Made by a program: the position numbers and the translations under genes | Notes under the pieces: generated by a model | The model's database searches: none | Told to the model about the DNA's origin: nothing | The model's input: the letters and a program-made list of their open reading frames with translations, nothing else | Part shown: piece after piece, positions 10,801 through 16,307 of the stretch | How positions within the stretch are numbered: position 1 is the first letter of the stretch | Layout of the letters: each line of letters opens with the position of its first letter | Source: Chrysochromulina tobinii | Lineage: Eukaryota; Haptophyta; Prymnesiales; Chrysochromulinaceae | NCBI GenBank assembly: GCA_001275005.1 | Contig: JWZX01002211.1 | Coordinates: 1 to 23,435, forward strand | DNA: 23,435 bases | Direction: 5' to 3'

Positions 10801-13800
10801 TTCCGTGTCGAAGCCTTTTACAAGGATTTCGCACAGTTTTACCATCGCAGTGCTATCTGTGCAGAAGATCTTGGCTTTCAGAGCGTCGCGGATGAGCGTC
10901 TCGGGTAGCACGTCCGACGAGTAGCCGCCATACATCTCAACGGCATCGAAATGCATCTCAAAGGGGTCGCGGATGCGCCCGATGACGAGAGCGTCTTTGT
11001 CGTCGATCTGTTCAAAGTACTGGTCATCTACCTTGATGAAGCTGTCAGCCTTGAGGTTCTTTACGTCCAAGAAGGAAATTTCCTTCTTGCTAAACTCCTG
11101 CTTCATACGCAGGGCCTCTTCGAGCTGCTCACTGAAGATTTCGGTGCCGATCATCGGCCTCTCTGGACCGATTTTCTTCCACTTTGAACCAAGCTCCGGC
11201 GGTTTGGACCACAGGGCTTGGATTCCGCCTTGGACCTGGAGTGTCCTCGGCTCCAGTTCCACGCCTGCTTCCTTGAGCAAAAGGGTGAGCGTTTCCCTCA
11301 GAGCGGGGAGCAGAAGCTCGCAGAGCACGTAGAGCTCATCCGTATGTGCTACCACTCGTGCCCAAAATGTGCTCGCCATGAGATTGGGCTCTTTTTTGCG
11401 AGCGCGAAGGGTCATGACGCCGAGCTTGTATGCACTCCATGCATCCCCTTCCAGCCCCTTGGAAGCGTCCACTCCGCATCGCTGCCGTATGACCGCCTCA
11501 ATCTCGGCAGCCCCATTCGTACTCTTCTCGAGACTCTCTCGCGACTTGAGCAGATTATCCAAATCTTGCAAGATCTCAGGCTTCTCGGCAGGTTTCTTCC
11601 TCAAGTTCGGGTTTACGTTTTTATTCTTCAGACGCATGCGCTCAGCTTCTTCTGCGGCTTCTTCTGCCGGATCCTTGTAAACCCGAGGCATCAAAAATCG
11701 CGCGATCTGTAACAAGTACTTGGATTTTGGTGGGCCGTTGTGAGCAGCTAGGAGGCGCATCCCGTCGCAGGTCTTCAGGCGCATCCCGGGATTGAGCTTG
11801 CTGCCGGAAAGAAAGAATCGATCGGCCACTTCGAGGGATTCGATTCGAGCGCGCAGCTCTCGGGTGGGGAAATTGTGCAAGTATACGCTATCCTGTAGCC
11901 TCGCCATGTTGCAAATCGAGCGCATGTGACCAAAGAGCACGCTATTGCCAGTAGTTTCATCGAGAACCTTCCAACGCTGCTCGTCCGTCAAAGGTTGAAG
12001 TGCCACCATGATGAATCGTTCCTTGTACTGCGCTATCTCGAGTCCCTCAGGTCGTGTGGTCACAACGAGCTGATTTCCCGACATCAGCAACGTACCAAAC
12101 ACCCACGTCTCCACGTGCTCGCGGAGTCCGGCTGCCTCATCAAGACCATCCACCAAGATGGTGAGCTCGCGCATGACGTACGCTTGGAGCAGCAGCTGGC
12201 GCGTGCGACTCTGCTCCTCACCAGGGTACTTGAGCTCCAAGTACTGCTGCAGAAGCTGTGGAAATTGCGCGTCGTCCTCCTCGTCCTCATCGGTGATGAT
12301 ACTAGCTAGTGCCGACACATCCACTATCAGGGGCATGTTGCGTCCAATGACAAGGCTTGCCTTCGGCGCGACGTCCTTCAGTACATTGGCCAGCCCTGTG
12401 ATATTGGCGACATCAATGTCCGAGTATGGTGTTGGCTCCAGCAACGCCGGCGCTGCTGTGATATCCACAACAACGGCTGGGGCCATGAGATCGTCTTCTA
12501 CAGGCGCAGCCTCAGGCTCCGGGTCTGGCGGTCTTGTTCGCGGCGGGAGCACGATGGGCCCGTCGTCACGCAAGAAACGCAGGTTGTCGGGAGGGAGCCA
12601 TTTCCCCTCACACTTGACCCTCCAGATTCGCTCCATTGGGATCTCCACAGGCTTAGCGTCGGGCGCCATCACCCACACTCCTGCTTCAACCGTCGGCACC
12701 ACCGACTTCACGAGCAACTTTTTACGCGCGCCCGCCGCGCCGACAAAGTTGATCAGCCCGAGATGCAACTTCACCGCCGCTGCCGCCTCCGCATCGTCCT
12801 CGGGCAGCTCGTCGAGCGTCATCGCACTTGGTAGCAGCTCGATCACTTGGTAGACGCTTATCTCCTTGCCCAAGTCCTTATAATCGACGGAGCCTGCATG
12901 GGCCCAGCCGCCTCGCCCGTCGGGAATCGCCGGAAGCGGCGGCGGAGGTGGAGGCTCTAGCGCAGCTGGCGCGGGCGCAGGAGCTGGCGCAGGAGCTGGC
13001 TCGCCCGTGCCGAGCACGGCGGGCGGCTCTCCGGCAGCCTCCAACAGACGCTCTGCCAGCAGGTAGGCTGCCTGCTGGACGAGCCACGACTTTCCGCTTC
13101 CCGAGGGCGCTGAGATGAGAACAGGCAGCACCTCAATGACGCCTTGGGCGCGGTTTGGCGATGGGGCGAGAAGTAGAGCGGTCAGGTCACGGACGCTGGC
13201 GAGCTTCGTCCATCGCGCATAGGTGCGGCACGAGGAGTGCCACGTCGGCCCATCCCTCAAAGCCACACAGATACGCTGGTCCTTGATGTTCACCTTGTTG
13301 CTCGTCAAATTGTCCTCAACGAGACGAGTCGCCTCGAGCACGCTCCGGATGTACAAGATCCTCTGCTCCTCGTACTCCTGTGCGACCATCATGGGGTTGG
13401 CGATGTGGTTACACTCATTCAGGTCGACCGCAACGTTGAGCTCGGTCGTCGTCTCGGCAGTGAACTTGGACTTTGAGGGCTTCAGGATCGTCATGCGGAG
13501 CTTGTGGAGGCTTCCCTGAGCAAGCCCTTTGGCCTCCCCCTCGAGCACTGCAGCATTCCTCCATTCGCCATCGTACAGCACCATGAGATGGTCGGCAACG
13601 GTGTAGCGGGGAGTGGATGCCGGCTGGACGGTGGGCGGTCGAGGGTCCACGATCAAGACTCCCCCTCCATTGTCAATCTCAACGACGCACTTGCCCCCGT
13701 GCGTGCCGTGCAGCAAGCGTACCACACGCCCCAAGCTCAGCTCCGATGGTCGTTTGGTCGAGCGAACCGCCAGCCGCACGCCCTCGTTGACCGCATAGTA

Positions 13801-15876
13801 CAGATTGGGCGTGATGCGGATGATGGCCGATTGCATGCGCGCCGAGGGAGCACTTTCCATCGAGATGCGACCAGCCCGCGAGCTCGTGGGGACGCCTCGG
13901 GCGGTGATCGTCCCTCGCGGGCTGGTCGCATCTGGGGCCCATCGCAACCGAACGAGTAGACCTCTTCCAGCCGTGCTGACGCCATGCTCAGCCGCCTTGA
14001 ACCACGTTGAGGTGAGGAAGCGCACTCGCTCGGCAAAGCGCGTGCCGCCATCCTTCTTCGCGAGCACAGTGCCGATGACGGTATGGCTGTGTGCCGTGGT
14101 CAATGGGAACGAGAGGCAGGCAGGGACTGTGGACACATCACCCTCGATCACCTCAAACGCGGCGCCTTCGAGATCAAAGAGGAGCGTCGCATTCAGCCCC
14201 TCTGCCAGCTCGTGCCGGAGCGATGCGTACTGTTCGGACTCTCTCGAGTTTTCGGGAGGCGAAGCGCCGAGGCTCGTGCGCACAACGTGATGTGCACTCG
14301 GCTGGCGGCTGTGGACGACCGCATTCGGAGCGCTGCTCGGAAGTCCGACAACGGCTTCTGGCAGCTGGTTCACGGACGACTCCAAAGCTACGTCCAGGGT
14401 GGAGTGGTTGTACTCGGTCAAGTCTACCTCCAGCACCGCGTCATTCACCCAGATCGGAGGCACGACCCTCTCCAACCGCGGATCGTGCTCCGGCAGGTTG
14501 CATAGATCGTGCTCCCGCAGGCTGATCTTAGGCAACCCCGATGAGCTGCAGACATCGTCGACGAGGCCGTCGATGATCTCTTGGGCAGCCTCTTCGGCAT
14601 CCTTCCTCAACCACGTAGCTGCCCTCTCAGCCTCCTCTTCCTGCAGCCGCTTCATTTCTTGTTTGAGCTTCTTCATCTCCAATAGGTCGTTGGTCGAGGC
14701 GCGGGCGCGGTTCTGGTTAAGATGCGCCAGGCGCGCATCTATCGCGGCCATCTCCATTCCAGCCTGCTCCTCTACCTCTGTCCGAGCAGCCTTTTTCGCC
14801 GCTTGCTCTGCTGCCTCCTTTGCGCGCTGCTGGATCTCGACTTTTCGAGTGTGTACAACAACGTCCGCTGCGGTGCTGAGTTGATCTTCGTCATTCCAAT
14901 CGCCTGGCATCTTTTGCAGATCACGTACCGATGTCCAGATCAACGCCAGCACCAGCTGCACCTCCTGTGCGACTGCTGCAGATTCGATGGCGCGTGCCAG
15001 GCGTCGCTCTATCGCTTCGGTCTCTTTCGCGGCCATCTCGCCCTCAAAGTCACGTAGACGTGCAACAACGACGTATCGATTGCCAAAGCCCATCCACTTG
15101 CGCACACGCACCATTGCCCACACCCTATCTCCCGTCTTGTTTTCGTGTGGGACGAGCAGTAAGTCTCCTTCGGAGTACTGGAAATGCGCTGCTGTAGCCA
15201 CTGTCGATGGTCGCGGGTCGACAGGCAAGTCGCCAGCATTTTGGTCCAAACGAACTATGCACGTGCCCTTGTGAAGGAGCCGGTGGACCGTCCCAAAGCG
15301 CACCTCAGACTGAGACCTGGTCGGCAGCACTCTGATGCGGTGGCCCGGCGCCACGGCGTAAGCCAATGTGGCAAGCACCCGGAGTGCGAGTCGGTACGGC
15401 TGCTCGTCCAGGTTCCCTCGAGCCCGCGGCGGAGTGATGAGGCGGTCTTCTACCGACGCGTCCGCGGCTTTGAGAGCGCTCAATTTGCGTGGGCTAAGAG
15501 ACGGAGCCGTCCACTCTACGTATGCGAGGATGGCTCCGGTCTCGTCTGCGCCGTGCTCATCCGCGACGAGCCACTGAGGGTAGAAGCACACGCTTTTTGC
15601 AAAGGAGCGCCGCACGTGATTCGTCAGCTCGAAGACTGCAGCACCCTCGCCAGTCTCCAGCACGCCAATGAGTGTGTCGCCGAACTGCGTGTAAATTTTC
15701 AGGTAGCTGTTGACTGGCAAGGCCGGCACATCAGATCCATCGAGCACATCAAAGTCAGCGCCTCCGCAGTCGAGGAGCAGGACAGCCTCGCTGCTCGAGC
15801 GACCGTGCTCGTGGCGACCATGAGCATGTGCAGCTGCGCTCTTCGTCCCAAAAATGCTCCCACGGCTTGTGAACAT
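4861..15876 (-). CDS. Giant NLR-like STAND protein: duplicated N-terminal module, split NACHT, LRR array, coiled coil, HEAT repeats
   Basis: Uninterrupted 3671-codon frame. The first ATG is at 15876 (MFTSRGSIFG); the frame is open to 15921 but without an ATG. Residues are numbered from that ATG. About 30-275 and 550-830: two copies of a beta-rich module with shared VDPRPxTV and VDLxExNH-type motifs, the first followed by a coiled coil (276-454). Walker A is SAPSGSGKS with Lys929; Walker B is TILVDGLDEA with Asp1243; then VVTTRPEG (about 1268) and LQPLTDEQ (about 1293). These are the standard NACHT signatures. FVHLSIQEGLFAADLL (about 1910) is the conserved STAND winged-helix end motif. About 13 ribonuclease-inhibitor-type LRRs lie at 1990-2540, a beta-sandwich-like domain at 2576-2706, a coiled coil with basic, Ser/Pro-rich tail at 2816-3040, and HEAT-type helical repeats at 3043-3671. 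STAND NTPases act as nucleotide-driven sensor switches that oligomerise. A sensing or defence role is inferred, the ligand is unknown and no effector domain is recognised. No signal peptide or membrane helix is seen. Confidence 0.88.
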   Translation of the reverse strand: MFTSRGSIFGTKSAAAHAHGRHEHGRSSSEAVLLLDCGGADFDVLDGSDVPALPVNSYLKIYTQFGDTLIGVLETGEGAAVFELTNHVRRSFAKSVCFYPQWLVADEHGADETGAILAYVEWTAPSLSPRKLSALKAADASVEDRLITPPRARGNLDEQPYRLALRVLATLAYAVAPGHRIRVLPTRSQSEVRFGTVHRLLHKGTCIVRLDQNAGDLPVDPRPSTVATAAHFQYSEGDLLLVPHENKTGDRVWAMVRVRKWMGFGNRYVVVARLRDFEGEMAAKETEAIERRLARAIESAAVAQEVQLVLALIWTSVRDLQKMPGDWNDEDQLSTAADVVVHTRKVEIQQRAKEAAEQAAKKAARTEVEEQAGMEMAAIDARLAHLNQNRARASTNDLLEMKKLKQEMKRLQEEEAERAATWLRKDAEEAAQEIIDGLVDDVCSSSGLPKISLREHDLCNLPEHDPRLERVVPPIWVNDAVLEVDLTEYNHSTLDVALESSVNQLPEAVVGLPSSAPNAVVHSRQPSAHHVVRTSLGASPPENSRESEQYASLRHELAEGLNATLLFDLEGAAFEVIEGDVSTVPACLSFPLTTAHSHTVIGTVLAKKDGGTRFAERVRFLTSTWFKAAEHGVSTAGRGLLVRLRWAPDATSPRGTITARGVPTSSRAGRISMESAPSARMQSAIIRITPNLYYAVNEGVRLAVRSTKRPSELSLGRVVRLLHGTHGGKCVVEIDNGGGVLIVDPRPPTVQPASTPRYTVADHLMVLYDGEWRNAAVLEGEAKGLAQGSLHKLRMTILKPSKSKFTAETTTELNVAVDLNECNHIANPMMVAQEYEEQRILYIRSVLEATRLVEDNLTSNKVNIKDQRICVALRDGPTWHSSCRTYARWTKLASVRDLTALLLAPSPNRAQGVIEVLPVLISAPSGSGKSWLVQQAAYLLAERLLEAAGEPPAVLGTGEPAPAPAPAPAPAALEPPPPPPLPAIPDGRGGWAHAGSVDYKDLGKEISVYQVIELLPSAMTLDELPEDDAEAAAAVKLHLGLINFVGAAGARKKLLVKSVVPTVEAGVWVMAPDAKPVEIPMERIWRVKCEGKWLPPDNLRFLRDDGPIVLPPRTRPPDPEPEAAPVEDDLMAPAVVVDITAAPALLEPTPYSDIDVANITGLANVLKDVAPKASLVIGRNMPLIVDVSALASIITDEDEEDDAQFPQLLQQYLELKYPGEEQSRTRQLLLQAYVMRELTILVDGLDEAAGLREHVETWVFGTLLMSGNQLVVTTRPEGLEIAQYKERFIMVALQPLTDEQRWKVLDETTGNSVLFGHMRSICNMARLQDSVYLHNFPTRELRARIESLEVADRFFLSGSKLNPGMRLKTCDGMRLLAAHNGPPKSKYLLQIARFLMPRVYKDPAEEAAEEAERMRLKNKNVNPNLRKKPAEKPEILQDLDNLLKSRESLEKSTNGAAEIEAVIRQRCGVDASKGLEGDAWSAYKLGVMTLRARKKEPNLMASTFWARVVAHTDELYVLCELLLPALRETLTLLLKEAGVELEPRTLQVQGGIQALWSKPPELGSKWKKIGPERPMIGTEIFSEQLEEALRMKQEFSKKEISFLDVKNLKADSFIKVDDQYFEQIDDKDALVIGRIRDPFEMHFDAVEMYGGYSSDVLPETLIRDALKAKIFCTDSTAMVKLCEILVKGFDTELAAGLAGNLRQMRIEAAQLTNRFDRLDPSHNRTMRFTGKLSAKLPATEVSIYVDIQVNHTAIVKTRQLETSQEPYTYFRERLAVSSLVNVAEEMERIFRFLVEATRLPVLFSMLVIICGADSDSLKGLPGSELELYQLATAAAARKLVNQDAAKDLISAVAIANQMARRREISTIEAGACLTKTPELQTLWNTLVKEEKPLPLLKLVAAKSAKQAAQYEFVHLSIQEGLFAADLLRNVNTWVGWCDDVSAAKFLNEQFNQNVCRIGSTTLGEALAKRRASWHFEKEMNSGLTAVGRKGLLPLLQNNTILRSVTLSGMTIDATEGAVLGECLRSMNSLTLLNLQGTKMGVIAGLLAARLLGSSNGAQLTALNLADTALGKEGMAPLATALQSHKQIKELDISNNQLGPMGCTSLCDVLRVNRSLRTVVLLGEKLGLRTSENLGRALLENRGSGVNFWRSDAIMIREETIALNTSDLGAAEVSLVAGLLKHNETLQTLTLTNSNIGRIGGRDASRALRALATGLRSNAGLTNIDLHGVELGESAKRMLGSSLLQNQGGRRAALRFSSESCPELGTLNVLDETSVTVVGLDAAAAILLSGAICGHASLTRLDVSVHPTSRDGGRDLGLSMASAIRGNAILPLTHLALNRSPIGEDGMRAIGNALLDGSTGEAVQAGCRVAYLSCDAFSVREDDVSLDFSTHTLSVGAAVLLAGVLKYNSRVTTLQVEKSKRTGNPPLPVQYLKGAEIHHEGFEPGVFSIKALGVVTATLIGGLVSTNTLFTKLRVQSNESASGNRSLEALLSVLRINKESAISSLDLADYGLDEKGAQALVVALQAGKLPKLSNLDISNHRLDLTSSDSMSSVLDMASHLNIAQAVSKISMGVQERGYPPSVVKELRLTGKCVVDAAFVEIRDCDWQSNEVLSMNQPMHFILRCLTVQDEGTPPVRIGMGWSNGSHQLKTHPSEECTIRGGWVLDDFSVHFTSPSTPGAWRLHIWVAYGEDGPSSYVTSSPLHLIVSGVGAAKAESAPAPAPEVDESAKIDEGSDPTTGASEPIHIPKDDFGLIDGHDGAQTTKPLMRKKTEAPVVMPPPLPLLDDCEDKQEYESKVQTERPERLLQGVDPWNKLQMKRSSPAVEAASDRVRKAKWVAAQEVKVVRKDLGEKRLQVASMHEQIVKQRQLVIRTAAVMAHQSVEQRRLQNLEAGFKVKMDVISWQERKGVEQRAWIENIKVRVKEVTSARSARSARLAEEQAFKVRMDVISFQDRALKPPQMEAEDEVLYHSLIREVSPERERSPPRALSPPTHSPPPPATCDPTAPATPRLAAARKARTEAAKKKDAAANRVAAKRVTSKKKEQRRAEIGAFSTMLNNYTIEDIVGNAAVVVQAVSDADPHVRIAARAALDRFLGAAGKLKVHPLLTPDMDELVDSLVKKMIDPAAETRQSVVDVLALMHKECLARHAPSVVAQLKHSNGEVRLTGIKILSLLDPKDLGLCATTLSLMLDDRSTDVRRAVARAMASLEASTISGYAERIVSTLSNPDVSYRRLMLTTVFGQIPAPALEPYHPVIGEYLSGASAAELRDAVWLLSMMPTLMIAQLAKSLVRSLEDSDEAVSVAAQTALCKLDPATLASHATDFTDRLASADWKECVSGLRALAKLTPILQQSAPLIFRRLEDDDVNVRCAVLETMRVMKPAIILSKMSSVVPMLVDPNDNVRSMVIDLINLIDPTEFVAQTASLTPQIISCIRFPDDRVRALAVTLAGHYLDYDQELVRQYVELGDFVQLLQDPSTQVRLATIPTAARFEKQDFIAYAEGIVDTFAKEAERERGATSARNTPRAASVSKLLMKTLFCKLDPTVLEAKQEVLLPEIAAAFKRLENQKWQVRREAAEVIGALAHLTTENEMYSLYEKLEDPRLEVSCAVGDALSRIAHFKLKDLAEEFVQKLRGAHEGARMSSVKILQQLATTTESSTPLLNKQQIQALQRVGAS
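4864..6760 (-). other. HEAT/armadillo-type helical repeat region of the NLR-like protein
   Basis: Roughly the last 630 residues are built of 35-45-residue helical pairs with recurrent signatures such as LxxxDxxVRxxAxxAL, for example DPHVRIAARAALDRF, DRSTDVRRAVARAMASL and DDDVNVRCAVLETMRV. I estimate 14-16 units; the exact number needs a repeat-profile search. HEAT arrays bind protein partners. They are not the usual C-terminus of an NLR, where LRRs normally end the protein, so this part may be a second sensor or a docking platform. Confidence 0.8.
8230..9905 (-). other. Leucine-rich repeat array of the NLR-like protein
   Basis: About 13 units with the ribonuclease-inhibitor style LxxLxLxxNxL and alternating helical halves, for example LTLLNLQGTKM, LTALNLADTAL, IKELDISNNQLGPMG, LTNIDLHGVEL and ISSLDLADYGL. 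Unit lengths are irregular, with longer linkers between about 2220 and 2480, suggesting degenerate repeats. The array follows the STAND winged-helix motif directly, as in animal NLRs. Confidence 0.85.
11970..13115 (-). other. NACHT NTPase core, interrupted by a roughly 250-residue insertion
   Basis: Walker A lysine is encoded at 13090-13092 and the first Walker B aspartate at 12148-12150, 314 residues apart; most NACHT domains need about 60-90. The extra sequence begins with an Ala/Pro tract (PAPAPAPAPAALEPPPPPPLP) and contains a compact beta-rich segment, a second Pro-rich linker and then a return to NACHT-like sequence (ITGLANVLKDV, MPLIVDVSALA, FPQLLQQYLELKYPG) before Walker B. All nucleotide-binding signatures are intact, so the enzyme is predicted to be competent. 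Confidence 0.82.
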
Positions 15877-15969
15877 CCCGGCGCCCTGCTGCCCGCGCCG
15901 TGCGTCCAGCCACGCCTGCACAGGATGACAGGATGAAATCGGTTTTTTCGATTTTTGGCGTCCGCGCTG

Positions 15970-15981
15970 TGATTATATTTC
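15970..15981 (-). promoter_or_regulatory. Possible TATA-like element of the NLR-like gene
   Basis: On the minus strand the sequence reads AAATATAATC, an AT-only stretch in GC-rich DNA, about 95-105 nt upstream of the ATG at 15876. Position fits a core promoter with a 60-75-nt leader. No mapped transcription start supports it. Confidence 0.25.
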
Positions 15982-16021
15982 TCTCGCCGCGGCGCCGCGC
16001 GCGCGCAATGTGCGTTTGTCG

Positions 16022-16162
16022 GTAAAAAGACACCGGGGGGAGCCGGGCGCGTTTGTCGGTGAGGATGCGGTGCGTGAGATCTTACCGGTACTGCGCGCCA
16101 CGTTGCGATACGAGATACCCGAACCCCTCGTGACCCGTAAAAAGACACCGGGGGGAGCCGGG
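16022..16162 (+). repeat. Identical 26-bp direct repeats in the divergent promoter
   Basis: Copies at 16022-16047 and 16137-16162 are identical over 26 bp; both start gtaaaaagacaccgggg and end agccggg. Their period is 115 bp. They lie midway between the two divergent ATGs and could be paired protein-binding sites or simply a recent local duplication. Confidence 0.9.
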
Positions 16163-16307
16163 ACACACAGGACACACACGGGACACGCGGGCGCACAAGG
16201 GCACACGGACCACACAGACGAACCTCGTGACCCGTACATCGGCAAATTTGCCACCCGGAACCCGCCCCGACCCGCAACCGTGAACGCTCGCCTTGCGACC
16301 TCGGGCA

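Larger units (their letters stand above)
15877..16307. promoter_or_regulatory. Divergent promoter region between the NLR-like and TPR/dioxygenase genes
   Basis: 431 bp between two ATGs on opposite strands, so both promoters must fit here unless a 5' intron lies outside. It contains an AT-rich TATA-like stretch (15971-15980) about 95 bp before the NLR-like ATG, a 26-bp direct repeat (16022-16047 and 16137-16162), a second short direct repeat (cctcgtgacccgta near 16127 and 16225), gcgtttgtcggt twice near 16012-16060, and an acacac-rich stretch at 16163-16220. Shared repeats could allow co-regulation, which is inference. Confidence 0.5.
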
